The notes below the pieces were generated by a model, which saw only the letters and a list, made by a program, of their open reading frames with translations, was not told the origin of the DNA and made no database searches. From NCBI RefSeq assembly GCF_000218545.1, contig NC_015671.1, positions 1,798,001 to 1,862,000 on the forward strand: a stretch of 64,000 nt of DNA. The letters are read 5' to 3'. The position numbers were made by a program, and so were the translations under genes. Of this stretch, positions 1 through 10,891 are shown in pieces; the first letter of the stretch is position 1, and each line of letters starts with the position of its first letter. The stretch is from Cellulomonas gilvus ATCC 13127. Its GTDB lineage: Bacteria > Actinomycetota > Actinomycetes > Actinomycetales > Cellulomonadaceae.

Positions 1-245
1 GTGATGGTGAAGACCGCCGTGTCCACGTCCGCACCGTGTGCGGCGAGCTCGACGAGCTGCGCGTCGTAGGCGTCGCCCGCGGCGATCGCGGACGCGAAGA
101 TCGTGGGGTTGGTGGTCACCCCGACCACGCCGCGCTCCACGAGCTCGGCCAGGTTGCCGGTGCGCAGCCGCTCACGCGAGAGGTCGTCCAGCCAGACCGC
201 CACCCCCGCGTCGATCAGCCGTGCGAGGGGTCCGCTCGGTGCCAT
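1..245 (-). CDS. tal: Transaldolase, N-terminal part (cut by window edge)
   Basis: Only the first 81 codons are inside the window; the rest lies to the left. The visible protein begins [20 protein letters not shown] and contains [19 protein letters not shown], the N-terminal transaldolase signature in which an aspartate-tryptophan-leucine-aspartate turn is followed by VTTNPTIF. Transaldolase exchanges three-carbon units between sedoheptulose 7-phosphate and glyceraldehyde 3-phosphate in the non-oxidative pentose phosphate pathway in the cytoplasm. It follows tkt on the same strand, the usual actinobacterial order, but a strong hairpin lies between the two genes, so tal may be partly separately transcribed. 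The ATG is preceded by GAGGGAAGG, a plausible ribosome binding site. Confidence 0.93.
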   Translation of the reverse strand, partial: MAPSGPLARLIDAGVAVWLDDLSRERLRTGNLAELVERGVVGVTTNPTIFASAIAAGDAYDAQLVELAAHGADVDTAVFTI

Positions 246-339
246 GGTCGTTCCTTCCCTCGTGGAGCACGGGAGCCGGCGCGCCGCCGGCGTCCCCCGG
301 TCGAGCCGCTGACCACGGCGTGCCGGTCCTCATCCTGAC

Positions 340-374
340 GCGGTGGGGTCCGGACTGCCTCCGGACCCCACCGC
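340..374 (-). terminator. Hairpin between tkt and tal
   Basis: A perfect 15-bp inverted repeat (arms 340-354 and 360-374, loop CTGCC) starts 6 nt past the tkt stop codon. No U-tract follows, as is common for actinobacterial terminators. It could end tkt transcripts or attenuate read-through into tal. Confidence 0.7.
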
Positions 375-380
375 CTGACG

Positions 381-2549
<2,169 letters not shown>

Positions 2550-2692
2550 CGCACCTCATTTCCTACCCGGCGTCGGCCGGGCGATCTGTCCAGCGTGATC
2601 TCGACGTGCCTGCGACCGGACCGCATGAGGCGCTCGCCGCGGCGGCGCGCTCCGGGGGAACCCACGTGGGGGCGGAGATCGGTTGCCGATCG

Positions 2693-2698
2693 AGCCTA
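2693..2698 (-). promoter_or_regulatory. Likely -10 box for tkt
   Basis: The minus strand reads TATAGGCT here, giving a TAGGCT -10 about 145 nt upstream of the tkt ATG. The 360-bp stretch 2550-2908 holds no gene; it contains the two divergent promoters of tkt and ctaB. Assignment is by motif only. Confidence 0.4.
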
Positions 2699-2836
2699 TA
2701 GCGGACCGTAGGCACGGTTGACATCGTGCTCATCACCCGGCCGAACTCACAGGCCTTCGGGCCCGGGCGTGCGGCGAGCGACCCAACTCACAGGGAGGCG
2801 ACGGGGCCAGGGGGGGCTTAGGTCCCGGTCAGGCCG

Positions 2837-2842
2837 TAGCAT
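2837..2842 (+). promoter_or_regulatory. Likely -10 box for ctaB
   Basis: TAGCAT lies 66 nt upstream of the chosen ctaB start, which would give a leader of about 60 nt. A TTGACA hexamer further upstream at about 2718 is too far away to pair with it. Confidence 0.35.
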
Positions 2843-2908
2843 GGCCGCGACGTCCCCCCGCGCCTGGCCAACCGCCGGGCGCCCCGACGAAACGGAAACC
2901 GCCCCGCC

Positions 2909-3928
2909 GTGCGCCTCACGAGCCCCCTGTCCGTCGACGACGCCGGAGGTCCGGCCGTGGCCGCGCCCCGCGTCGGCGGGGTCGGCCACGGGGGAGCGGC
3001 GCCGCGGAGGGCGGTCGGGCCCGTGCCGACGACGACCTGGGGGCGGGTCCGCGCGACGGCCGGCGGGTACGTCACGCTGACCAAGCCGCGCGTCATCGAG
3101 CTGCTGCTGGTCACGACCATCCCGACGATGATCCTGGCCGAGCACGGCTGGCCGGGCTGGTGGCTGGTGGTCGCGACGCTCGTGGGCGGAGCGCTGGCGG
3201 CCGGCTCGGCCAACGTCCTCAACTGCTACCTGGACCGCGACATCGACCAGGTGATGAACCGGACGCGACGCCGTCCGACGGCGACGGGGGCGATCAGCCC
3301 GCGGGCCGCGCTCACGTTCGGTCTGGTGCTCGGCGTCGTCGCACTGACCTGGCTGTGGCTCCTGGTCAACCCCGTCTCGTCGCTGCTCGCCGCGTCCGCG
3401 ATCGTCATCTACGTCGTCGGCTACACCATGATCCTCAAGCGCCGCACGCCGCAGAACATCGTGTGGGGAGGCGCGGCCGGCTGCATGCCTGTGCTGATCG
3501 GCTGGTCGTCGGTGACCGGCGAGGTCGGCTGGCCCGCCGTGCTGCTGTTCGGCGTCGTGTTCTTCTGGACCCCGCCGCACTACTGGCCCCTGTCGATGAA
3601 GTTCCGCCGCGACTACGCCGCCGCCGGCGTGCCGATGCTGCCGGTGGTCGCCAAGGACACGCGCGTCGCGCGCGAGATGATCGGCTACACGGTCGCGATG
3701 ATCGCGTGCTCGCTGCTGCTGGTCCCCGCCGCGGGCATGACCTGGGTGTACGCCGTGGTCGCGTCCGGGCTGGGTGCGTGGTTCCTCTGGTCCTGCATCA
3801 CCCTGCTGCGCCGGGCGCAGGACCCGGCACGCGGCAAGCTGCGTGCGATGACGGTGTTCCACGCGTCGATCACGTACCTCACGCTGCTCTCGGTCGCGAT
3901 CACGGTCGACGTCTTCCTCCCGCTGTGA
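2909..3928 (+). CDS. ctaB: Protoheme IX farnesyltransferase (heme O synthase)
   Basis: A 339-residue UbiA-family polytopic membrane enzyme that transfers a farnesyl group to heme b to make heme O for cytochrome oxidase. The first aspartate-rich prenyl-diphosphate site is visible as [19 protein letters not shown], followed by the [18 protein letters not shown] segment conserved in heme O synthases and a second polar loop [18 protein letters not shown]. About eight to nine hydrophobic helices follow. The first ~50 residues have no family counterpart. In-frame GTG codons near 2957 and 3022 are alternative starts, and the latter ([22 protein letters not shown]) would fit the family length better, so the start is uncertain. 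It is divergent from tkt. Confidence 0.94.
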   Translation: MRLTSPLSVDDAGGPAVAAPRVGGVGHGGAAPRRAVGPVPTTTWGRVRATAGGYVTLTKPRVIELLLVTTIPTMILAEHGWPGWWLVVATLVGGALAAGSANVLNCYLDRDIDQVMNRTRRRPTATGAISPRAALTFGLVLGVVALTWLWLLVNPVSSLLAASAIVIYVVGYTMILKRRTPQNIVWGGAAGCMPVLIGWSSVTGEVGWPAVLLFGVVFFWTPPHYWPLSMKFRRDYAAAGVPMLPVVAKDTRVAREMIGYTVAMIACSLLLVPAAGMTWVYAVVASGLGAWFLWSCITLLRRAQDPARGKLRAMTVFHASITYLTLLSVAITVDVFLPL

Positions 3929-3958
3929 CCCCCTGACCACGGCGAGCCACGCACGACG

Positions 3959-4921
3959 ATGACCGCGCCCAGCGACGCCGAGGCCGCTCCCGCGCTGCGG
4001 CTCGCCCTCGAGGGCTACCTCGCGCACCTCGCGGTGGAGCGCGGTCTCTCGCGCAACACGCTCGCGGCCTACCGGCGTGACCTGGAGCGGTACCTCGCGT
4101 TCCTCGCCGCGCGTGGCCGGGCCGAGCCCGGCGACGTGGTCGAGCGGGACGTCGAGGACTTCCTGACGGCGGTGCGCACGGGACAGGACGGGCGTGCGGC
4201 GCTCTCGGCTGCGTCGGCCGCGCGCGCCGTGGTGGCCGTGCGCGGCTGGCACCGGTTCTGGGTCCGCGACGGCGTCACGCCCACCGATGCCGCGCACGCG
4301 GTGCGGCCGCCGGCGCAGCCCCGCCGCCTCCCGAAGGCCATCCCGGTGGAGCAGGTCACCGCGCTGATCGAGGCGGCCGGGCTGGGCGACGGCCCGGTGC
4401 CGCTGCGCGACCGCGCGCTGCTCGAGCTGCTGTACGCGACCGGCGCGCGCATCTCCGAGGCCGTGGGCGTGGACGTGGACGACGTGGACCGGACGCCGGG
4501 GCACGGCTACGCGCGCCTGTTCGGCAAGGGCGGCAAGGAGCGCGTGGTGCCGCTCGGCTCGTTCGCCCTCGAAGCCCTGGAGGCCTATCTGGTGCGCGCG
4601 CGTCCCGCACTCGCGTCCGCGGGGCGCGGGACTCCCGCGGTGTTCCTCAACACGCGCGGGGCGCGCCTGTCCCGGCAGAGCGCGTGGGCGGTGCTGCGCA
4701 CCGCTGCCGGGCGCGCGGGCCTGGGGGACGCCGAGCACCTGTCACCCCACACGCTGCGGCACTCGTTCGCGACGCACCTGCTCGCGGGCGGTGCCGACGT
4801 CCGGGTGGTGCAGGAGCTGCTCGGGCACGCGTCCGTGACCACCACGCAGGTCTACACGCTCGTGACGCCGGACTCGCTGCGCGAGGTCTACCAGCTGAGC
4901 CATCCACGGGCGCGGCGGTGA
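3959..4921 (+). CDS. xerD: Tyrosine recombinase XerD-like
   Basis: A 320-residue site-specific tyrosine recombinase of the XerC/D group, which resolves chromosome dimers at dif. The N-terminal SAM-like core-binding domain (residues ~12-110, [19 protein letters not shown]) is followed by the catalytic domain. The catalytic set is visible: Arg164 in GARISE, Lys in [12 protein letters not shown]-x-x-R in [12 protein letters not shown], His in LLGHAS, and the nucleophile Tyr in TTTQVYT. It ends 37 nt before the parA start. The position just upstream of parA-scpA-scpB is typical for actinobacterial xerD and ties it to chromosome segregation rather than a mobile element. The neighbourhood shows no integron or phage genes. 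Confidence 0.93.
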   Translation: MTAPSDAEAAPALRLALEGYLAHLAVERGLSRNTLAAYRRDLERYLAFLAARGRAEPGDVVERDVEDFLTAVRTGQDGRAALSAASAARAVVAVRGWHRFWVRDGVTPTDAAHAVRPPAQPRRLPKAIPVEQVTALIEAAGLGDGPVPLRDRALLELLYATGARISEAVGVDVDDVDRTPGHGYARLFGKGGKERVVPLGSFALEALEAYLVRARPALASAGRGTPAVFLNTRGARLSRQSAWAVLRTAAGRAGLGDAEHLSPHTLRHSFATHLLAGGADVRVVQELLGHASVTTTQVYTLVTPDSLREVYQLSHPRARR

Positions 4922-4945
4922 CCACCCGGCACCGGGCCGCTCCGG

Positions 4946-4951
4946 TAGGTT
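4946..4951 (+). promoter_or_regulatory. -10 box for leaderless parA transcript
   Basis: TAGGTT ends 7 nt before the GTG at 4959, with no Shine-Dalgarno sequence between. This spacing fits a leaderless transcript and decides the parA start. Confidence 0.5.
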
Positions 4952-4958
4952 GTGCGGC

Positions 4959-5822
4959 GTGGTGAGCACCGACACGACGCAGGACCTCGACGCAGTGGGG
5001 CGTCCCCTCCCGGTCTTCCCGGAGCCCGCGCCCTTGGCGTCGCACGGCCCCGCGCGCGTGATCGCGATGTGCAACCAGAAGGGTGGCGTCGGCAAGACGA
5101 CGACCACCATCAACCTGGCCGCCGCGCTCGCCGAGTACGGGCGCAAGGTGCTGATCGTGGACTTCGACCCGCAGGGTGCCGCGTCGGTGGGCCTCGGGGT
5201 GAGCCCGCACGAGCTCGACCGGACCATCTACAACCTGCTCATGGAGCGTGACGCGACCATCGGGGACGTCATCCGCTCGACGAGCACGCCCAACCTGGAC
5301 CTCCTGCCGGCCAACATCGACCTGTCGGCCGCCGAGGTGCAGCTCGTGGGTGAGGTGGCCCGCGAGTCGGTGCTGTCACGCGTGCTGCGCCCCGTGCTGG
5401 ACGACTACGACGTGGTGCTCATCGACTGCCAGCCGTCGCTGGGCTTGCTGACGGTCAACGCCCTGACCGCCGCGCACGGCGTGCTCATCCCGCTCGAGTG
5501 CGAGTTCTTCGCGCTGCGCGGGGTCGCGCTGCTCATCGAGACGATCGAGAAGGTCCGCGACCGGCTGAACCCGCGCCTCGAGGTCGACGGCATCCTGGCC
5601 ACCATGTACGACTCGCGGACGCTGCACGCCCGCGAGGTCGTGGCACGCGTGCACGAGGCGTTCTCGGACACGCTCCTGCACACGGTCATCGGGCGCACCG
5701 TCAAGTTCCCGGACGCGACCGTGGCGGCCGAGCCGATCACGACGTACGCCCCGTCCCACGCGGGCGCGGCGGCCTACCGTCAGCTCGCGCGCGAGCTCGT
5801 CGCCCGTGGCGACGCCGCCTGA
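4959..5822 (+). CDS. parA: ParA-family chromosome-partitioning ATPase
   Basis: A 287-residue MinD/ParA-type ATPase. The deviant Walker A motif is NQKGGVGKTTTTINLA, with both the signature and catalytic lysines. Walker A' follows as VDFDPQG, and Walker B as VVLIDCQPSLG. This is the copy located beside scpA/scpB, equivalent in position to mycobacterial Rv1708, not the parAB pair near oriC; no parB is adjacent. It probably positions a nucleoid or cell-division cargo. The start was chosen at GTG 4959 because of the -10 box; in-frame TTG 4950 and GTG 4962 are alternatives. Its stop overlaps the scpA start by 17 nt, suggesting translational coupling in a long operon. Confidence 0.92.
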   Translation: MVSTDTTQDLDAVGRPLPVFPEPAPLASHGPARVIAMCNQKGGVGKTTTTINLAAALAEYGRKVLIVDFDPQGAASVGLGVSPHELDRTIYNLLMERDATIGDVIRSTSTPNLDLLPANIDLSAAEVQLVGEVARESVLSRVLRPVLDDYDVVLIDCQPSLGLLTVNALTAAHGVLIPLECEFFALRGVALLIETIEKVRDRLNPRLEVDGILATMYDSRTLHAREVVARVHEAFSDTLLHTVIGRTVKFPDATVAAEPITTYAPSHAGAAAYRQLARELVARGDAA

Positions 5823-6675
5823 GACCGCGCCGGCGGGTACCGCAGGCTTCGAGGTCCACCTCGAGAACTTCACGGGCCCGTTCGACCTGCTGCTGGGCCT
5901 GATCGCCAAGCACAAGCTCGACATCACCGAGGTCGCGCTGGCGCGCGTGACCGACGAGTTCATCGCGTACATCCGCGCCGCCGAGGCCGGGTGGGACCTC
6001 AACCGCGCCTCGGAGTTCCTCGTCGTCGCGGCCACGCTGCTCGACCTCAAGGCCGCCCGGCTGCTCCCGTCGGCGGACGTCGAGGACGCCGACGACCTCG
6101 AGCTGCTCGAGGCGCGTGACCTGCTGTTCGTGCGCCTGCTGCAGTACCGCGCGTACAAGCAGGTGGCCGCGCACCTCGCGCACCGGTGGGCGACCGAGGG
6201 GCGCCGGTTCCCCCGCACCGTCGGGCTCGAGCCGCACCTGGCCGCGCTGCTGCCGGAGCTCGTCCTGCAGGTCGGCCCGGAGCAGCTCGCCGCACTCGCC
6301 GCGAAGGCGCTCGCACCCCAGGCGCCTCCGCCCGGCGTGGACATCAGCCACCTGCACGCGCCGCCGGTGTCGGTGCGCGAGCAGGCCGCGGTGCTCGTCG
6401 ACCGCCTGCGGCATTCCGGCGCCGCCTCCTTCCGCGCGCTGGTGGCGGACGCGGGGTCGACGATCGTCGTGGTGGCGCGCTTCCTGGCCGTGCTCGAGCT
6501 GTTCCGCGAGGGTGCGGTCGGGTTCGACCAGGTGACGCCGCTGGGCGAGCTGACCGTGCGGTGGACCGGCGCGGCCGAGGGCGACGTCACGGTGTCCGAC
6601 GACTTCGACGAGGGCGACGGTCCGGGCGACCCGCTCGACCCCGCCGCAGCCGAACCCCAGGAGGCAGACGCATGA
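5806..6675 (+). CDS. scpA: Segregation and condensation protein A
   Basis: A 289-residue kleisin subunit of the SMC-ScpAB condensin complex. The N-terminal SMC-binding region reads FEVHLENFTGPFDLLLGLIAK near residues 15-35, followed by the typical KLDITEVALARVTDEFIAYI helix. The C-terminal winged-helix segment ends at TPLGELTVRWT. The acidic tail after residue 265 is probably disordered. Length matches the family. The GTG start overlaps parA, and the stop overlaps the scpB start in ATGA, so parA-scpA-scpB-rluB are almost certainly co-translated. Confidence 0.95.
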   Translation: MATPPETAPAGTAGFEVHLENFTGPFDLLLGLIAKHKLDITEVALARVTDEFIAYIRAAEAGWDLNRASEFLVVAATLLDLKAARLLPSADVEDADDLELLEARDLLFVRLLQYRAYKQVAAHLAHRWATEGRRFPRTVGLEPHLAALLPELVLQVGPEQLAALAAKALAPQAPPPGVDISHLHAPPVSVREQAAVLVDRLRHSGAASFRALVADAGSTIVVVARFLAVLELFREGAVGFDQVTPLGELTVRWTGAAEGDVTVSDDFDEGDGPGDPLDPAAAEPQEADA

Positions 6676-7355
6676 CCGACGCGCCAGAGCAGGACGCACC
6701 GGACGACGAGGTCGCGGCGGGTGCGCACGACGAGCCGGTCGTGCCCGACGACCTGGCGTTCGACGTCGAGTCGTTGCCCGGCGGGGCGCTCGGCGCGCTC
6801 GAGGCCGTGCTCATGGTCGCGGACGAGCCCGTCTCGGCCGTCCGGCTCGCGACGGTCCTCGCGCTGCCCACCGCCCGGGTCGAGGAGCTGCTGCACGAGC
6901 TCGCCGCCGACTACCGGGGCGAGCACGGCGGGCGCGTGCGCGGGTTCGAGCTGCGCGAGGTCGGGCAGGGGTGGCGCGTGTACTCGGCACCGGCCTACGC
7001 GGACGTCGTCGGGCGGTTCGTGCTCGACGGCCAGACCGCGCGGCTGACCCAGGCCGCGCTCGAGACGCTCGCGGTGATCGCCTACCGGCAGCCCGTCACC
7101 CGCGGACAGGTCTCGGCGGTGCGCGGCGTCAACGTCGACGGCGTGGTGCGCACGCTCGTGGCGCGCGGGCTGATCGTCGAGACGGGCACGGAACCGACCA
7201 GCGGTGCGCTGCTGTACGCGACCACGGGATACTTCTTGGAGCGGATGGGCCTGTCCACCCTCGACGAGCTGCCCCCGCTCGCCCCCTACCTGCCGGAGAT
7301 CGATGCCTTCGAGGGCGTCGACGACACCGGCCGCACGATCGGAGAACCCGTATGA
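6672..7355 (+). CDS. scpB: Segregation and condensation protein B
   Basis: A 227-residue protein with two winged-helix domains that dimerises and clamps the ScpA kleisin in the condensin complex. The core begins at residue ~38 (LGALEAVLMVADEPV), and the second domain contains TQAALETLAVIAYRQPVTRGQV, the family hallmark. An acidic ~35-residue N-terminal extension precedes it. The start ATG overlaps the scpA stop (ATGA), and its own stop overlaps the rluB start in the same way. Confidence 0.95.
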   Translation: MTDAPEQDAPDDEVAAGAHDEPVVPDDLAFDVESLPGGALGALEAVLMVADEPVSAVRLATVLALPTARVEELLHELAADYRGEHGGRVRGFELREVGQGWRVYSAPAYADVVGRFVLDGQTARLTQAALETLAVIAYRQPVTRGQVSAVRGVNVDGVVRTLVARGLIVETGTEPTSGALLYATTGYFLERMGLSTLDELPPLAPYLPEIDAFEGVDDTGRTIGEPV

Positions 7356-8305
7356 GCCCGCAGCAGCGCCGTGGTGATGGCGACCGTCCCGCACGCCCCG
7401 GTCGTGCCGGCGGCGCCGGGGGAGCGTCCCGGGGTGCCGGCGGTCCCGGTGGCGGCGCCAAGAAGCCGCACCGCGGCCAGGCCGGCAAGCCCGCGGGCGG
7501 CTCGCGCGGCAAGGCGGCCCCGGTGCGCCGCGGTCCACAGCGCCCTGCCGTCAGCGCCGCGCCGATCGACGTGCACGACCCCGAGGGCGTGCGCCTGCAG
7601 AAGGTGCTCGCCGCCGCCGGGATGGGCTCGCGCCGCGCATGCGAGACGCTCATCTCGTCGGGCCGCGTCGAGGTCGACGGGCAGGTCGTCGTCGAGCTCG
7701 GGGTGCGCATCGACCCGAAGAAGGCCGTGGTGCTGGTCGACGGGATGCGCGTCCAGCTGGACACGTCGCACGTGACGATCGCCGTCAACAAGCCCAAGGG
7801 CGTCGTCTCGACGATGCACGACCCCGAGGGCCGGCCGTCGGTCGCCCAGTTCGTGCGGGACCGCAGCGAGCGCCTGTTCCACGTCGGCCGCCTCGACGCG
7901 GACACCGAGGGGCTGCTGCTGCTCACGAGCGACGGCGAGCTCGCCAACCACCTGTCGCACCCGTCGCACGGCGTGCCCAAGACGTACCTGGCCGAGGTGC
8001 AGGGCCGGGTCACGCCCGCGCTCGCCGCTCGGCTGCGCAAGGGCATCGAGCTCGACGACGGTCCGGTCAAGGCCGACGAGGTGACGATCGTGCAGGCGCT
8101 GTCGCACGCGAGCCTCGTCGAGATCGTGCTGCACGAGGGGCGCAACCGCATCGTCCGCCGCATGTTCGACGCGGTCGACCACCCGGTGACCAAGCTGGTC
8201 CGCACGCGCATCGGCCCGATCCGGCTGGGCGACCTCAAGCCGGGCCGCACGCGCGTCCTGTCCCAGGTGGAGATCGGCTCGTTGATGTCGCAGGCGGGCA
8301 TGTGA
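7352..8305 (+). CDS. rluB: 23S rRNA pseudouridine synthase RluB-type
   Basis: A 317-residue RsuA/RluB-family pseudouridine synthase. Residues 1-70 are a low-complexity Gly/Arg/Lys/Ala-rich tail that probably contacts RNA. Next come an S4 domain (VRLQKVLAAAGMGSRRACE) and the catalytic domain, with the catalytic aspartate in VGRLDADTEGLLLLT. The family motif HEGRNRIVRRMFDAV is near the C terminus. Known members modify helix 89/90-region uridines of 23S rRNA; the exact target here is inferred. It sits in the conserved scpB-rluB-cmk-der order. Overlaps: ATGA with scpB, and GTGA with tyrA. Confidence 0.93.
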   Translation: MSPQQRRGDGDRPARPGRAGGAGGASRGAGGPGGGAKKPHRGQAGKPAGGSRGKAAPVRRGPQRPAVSAAPIDVHDPEGVRLQKVLAAAGMGSRRACETLISSGRVEVDGQVVVELGVRIDPKKAVVLVDGMRVQLDTSHVTIAVNKPKGVVSTMHDPEGRPSVAQFVRDRSERLFHVGRLDADTEGLLLLTSDGELANHLSHPSHGVPKTYLAEVQGRVTPALAARLRKGIELDDGPVKADEVTIVQALSHASLVEIVLHEGRNRIVRRMFDAVDHPVTKLVRTRIGPIRLGDLKPGRTRVLSQVEIGSLMSQAGM

Positions 8306-9411
8306 CGGCCGCGACCCATGGTCCCGTCCTGGTGGTCGGGACCGGCCTGCTGGGCGCGTCCGTGGGTCTGCGGCTGCGCGCGCTCGGCGTCGACGTCCGG
8401 CTGCAGGACCCGTCGCGCACCGCGGTCGCGCTCGCTCGCGACGTGGGTGCGGGCCGGCCGGCGGCACCCGATGACGACGAGCCGACGCTCGTCGTGGTGG
8501 CCGCCCCGCCGGACGTGACCGCCGACGTGGTGGCGCGTGAGCTCGCCCGGCACCCGGAGGCGGTCGTCACGGACGTCGCGAGCGTCAAGGGTCACGTGCT
8601 CGCGGAGCTCCGCGCGGCCGGTGCCCCGCTGGACCGGTACGTGGGCTCCCACCCGATGGCCGGACGTGAGCGCTCGGGCCCGTCGGCCGCCGTGCCGGAC
8701 CTGTTCCTGGGCCGGCCGTGGGTCATCGCGCAGGCGCAGGAGTCGGCGGCGCACGCCGTGCTGGCCGTGCGCGAGCTCGCCGTCGACCTGGGCGCGGTGC
8801 CGGTGACGATGGACGCGGACGCGCACGACGCCGCGGTCGCGGCGGTCTCGCACGTGCCGCAGGTGGTGGCCTCGCTCATGGCGGCCCGCCTGGTCGACGT
8901 CGACGAGTCCGCGCTCGGGCTCGCGGGGCAGGGCCTGCGCGACGTGACGCGCATCGCGGCCTCGGACGCCGAGCTGTGGACCTCGATCCTCGCGGCGAAC
9001 TCCGCCGCCGTCCGGCCGCTGCTCACGGCGCTGCGCGGCGACCTCGACGCGGTCATCGACGCGCTGGCGGCCGCGGACGCCGCCCAGGGTCCGGAGACGG
9101 TCGGGGCCGGTGCGCTCGTGACGATCGCGCACGCGATCGCGCGCGGCAACGACGGAGTCGCGCGGATCCCGGGCAAGCACGGCGGCGTGCAGCGCACGTA
9201 CGACGAGGTCGCCGTGCTGGTCCCGGACGAGCCGGGCGCGCTCGCACGCCTGCTCACCGACGTCGGCGAGGCCGGCGTCAACCTCGAGGACCTGCGCCTC
9301 GAGCACGCGGCCGGCCGCCCGGTCGGCATGACGATCATCTCGGTGCTGCCCGGAGCGGTGGCCCACCTGGAGGCGGAGCTGACGGCCCGCGGATGGAGGC
9401 TGGTGGCGTGA
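8302..9411 (+). CDS. tyrA: Prephenate dehydrogenase with ACT domain
   Basis: A 369-residue NAD(P)-dependent enzyme that converts prephenate to 4-hydroxyphenylpyruvate in tyrosine synthesis. A Rossmann motif GTGLLGASVGLRL opens the protein, SHPMAGRERSG is the conserved prephenate-binding segment, and a helical dimerisation domain follows. Residues ~295-365 form an ACT domain (VAVLVPDEPGALARLLTDVG), expected to bind tyrosine for feedback control. The start is the GTG overlapping the rluB stop (GTGA). A tyrA gene inserted between rluB and cmk is common in actinobacteria. Confidence 0.93.
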   Translation: MTAATHGPVLVVGTGLLGASVGLRLRALGVDVRLQDPSRTAVALARDVGAGRPAAPDDDEPTLVVVAAPPDVTADVVARELARHPEAVVTDVASVKGHVLAELRAAGAPLDRYVGSHPMAGRERSGPSAAVPDLFLGRPWVIAQAQESAAHAVLAVRELAVDLGAVPVTMDADAHDAAVAAVSHVPQVVASLMAARLVDVDESALGLAGQGLRDVTRIAASDAELWTSILAANSAAVRPLLTALRGDLDAVIDALAAADAAQGPETVGAGALVTIAHAIARGNDGVARIPGKHGGVQRTYDEVAVLVPDEPGALARLLTDVGEAGVNLEDLRLEHAAGRPVGMTIISVLPGAVAHLEAELTARGWRLVA

Positions 9412-10118
9412 GCACGCTCGTCGTCGCGATCGACGGGCCGTCGGGCTCGGGCAAGTCGAGCGTCTCGCGCGAGGTCGCGCGACGCCTGGGGCTCGCGTAC
9501 CTGGACACCGGTGCGATGTACCGCGCGGCGACGTGGTGGTGCCTGCACGAGGGCGTGCCGCTCGACGACCAGCCGGCGGTGGCGCGCGCGGTGCGGGCCC
9601 TCCCGCTCGACCAGGGCGTCGACCCCGCCGCACCGCACGTCCGCGTCGGCACGACCGACGTCGACGAGGCGATCCGCGAGACCGCGATCTCGGCCGCGGT
9701 CAGCGCGGTGGCGACCAACCTGGACGTGCGCGACGAGCTGCGCGAACGGCAGCGCGCCGCGATCGCGGCGCAGGCGGACGCCTCGTCCTTCTCCGCCGGG
9801 CGGGGGATCGTGGCCGAGGGACGGGACATCACGACCGTCGTCGCACCTGATGCGGACGTGCGCATCCTGCTCACCGCGTCCGAGGAGGCCCGGCTCGCGC
9901 GGCGCGCACGCGACGTGCACGGCTCGGACGACGACGACGCGGTGGCCGCGACCCGCGACCAGGTGCTGCGGCGCGACGCGGACGACTCGACCGTCGTGCA
10001 GTTCCACGTCGCCGCGGACGGTGTGGTCACGGTCGACTCCTCCGACCTGGACTTCGAGCAGACCGTGCAGGCCGTGCTCGCGGTGGTCGCGCGCGCCGCG
10101 TCGGACGGTGCGCGATGA
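9408..10118 (+). CDS. cmk: Cytidylate kinase
   Basis: A 236-residue P-loop kinase that phosphorylates CMP and dCMP. The P-loop is DGPSGSGKSSVSREVA, followed by LAYLDTGAMYRAATWW (CMP-binding segment) and the EGRDITTVVAPDAD motif near residue 140. The GTG start is chosen because GGAGG lies 7 nt upstream; an in-frame ATG at 9393 would add five residues. It overlaps the tyrA stop by 4 nt, and its own stop overlaps the next start in ATGA. Confidence 0.95.
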   Translation: MSTLVVAIDGPSGSGKSSVSREVARRLGLAYLDTGAMYRAATWWCLHEGVPLDDQPAVARAVRALPLDQGVDPAAPHVRVGTTDVDEAIRETAISAAVSAVATNLDVRDELRERQRAAIAAQADASSFSAGRGIVAEGRDITTVVAPDADVRILLTASEEARLARRARDVHGSDDDDAVAATRDQVLRRDADDSTVVQFHVAADGVVTVDSSDLDFEQTVQAVLAVVARAASDGAR

Positions 10119-10837
10119 GCGCACGCGCGGACCGACCACGGGACCCGGTCCCGTCCGCTCGCGGACCGCGCTGGGCACGGTGGGTGGGCTGGTTCCTGGC
10201 GCGCGTGGTGTGGAACACGCGCGTGCTGGGCCGTGAGCACGTCCCCGCCGACGGCCCGGTGCTGCTGGCCGCCAACCACACGGGCGTGATCGACGGACCC
10301 GTGCTGGTGGGCGCGGCCCCCCGGCCCACGCACATGCTCATCAAGGAGGAGATGTTCGTCGGCGCCTTGGGCCGCTTCCTGCACGCCGCGGGCCAGATCC
10401 CGGTGGACCGGGACGGGGGTCGCGGCGCCCTGGCCGCCGCTCTCGGCGTCCTCAAGCGCGGCGGGGTCGTCGGGGTGTTCCCCGAGGGCTCACGCGGGCG
10501 GGGCGACGCCGCGGACGCCCGCGCAGGCATCACGTGGCTCGCGCTGAACGGACGCGCACCCGTCGTGCCGGTCGCGGTGCTCGGCACGCGCCGGACGGGC
10601 GAGGGCGTCAACCACGTCCCGCGCGTGCGACGGCGCGTGGTGGTCGCGTTCGGCGAGCCCGTGGTGCTGGAGCGGCCCGCGGGCATGTCGGGCCGGCAGG
10701 CGATGGTCGAGGCCAACGAGCGGCTGCGCGACGCGCTCGCGCTGCACGTCGCCGCGACCGTGACCGCGACGGGTCTCACGCTGCCGACGGACGCCCCTCT
10801 GGAGTCCGCGGCGGACGCCGGCGCGGCCGAGACATGA
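10115..10837 (+). CDS. 1-acyl-sn-glycerol-3-phosphate acyltransferase family protein
   Basis: A 240-residue PlsC-type acyltransferase. The catalytic H-x4-D motif is visible in AANHTGVIDGP and the phosphate-binding motif in FPEGSRGRG; the PVVPVAVLGT block completes the set. It probably acylates lysophosphatidic acid at the inner membrane face; a hydrophobic amphipathic N-terminal helix (WARWVGWFLARVVW) would anchor it. The gene overlaps cmk (ATGA) and precedes der by about 55 nt, an arrangement conserved in many actinobacteria. The substrate is inferred from family only. Confidence 0.88.
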   Translation: MSARADRPRDPVPSARGPRWARWVGWFLARVVWNTRVLGREHVPADGPVLLAANHTGVIDGPVLVGAAPRPTHMLIKEEMFVGALGRFLHAAGQIPVDRDGGRGALAAALGVLKRGGVVGVFPEGSRGRGDAADARAGITWLALNGRAPVVPVAVLGTRRTGEGVNHVPRVRRRVVVAFGEPVVLERPAGMSGRQAMVEANERLRDALALHVAATVTATGLTLPTDAPLESAADAGAAET

Positions 10838-10878
10838 CCCGTCCCGCGCGCTGGTGAGGCCGCACCCCGCGCGTCGGG

Positions 10879-10884
10879 GACAAT
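10879..10884 (+). promoter_or_regulatory. -10 box for der
   Basis: GACAAT ends 7 nt before the ATG at 10892, so this gene can be read as a leaderless transcript. It supports ATG 10892 over the upstream ATG at 10883, which lies inside the box. Confidence 0.4.
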
Positions 10885-10891
10885 GGTCGGC

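Noticed and set aside
3959..4921. Tyrosine recombinase as part of a mobile element
   Set aside because: Its sequence and position beside parA-scpA-scpB mark it as housekeeping XerD; no repeats or cargo genes surround it.
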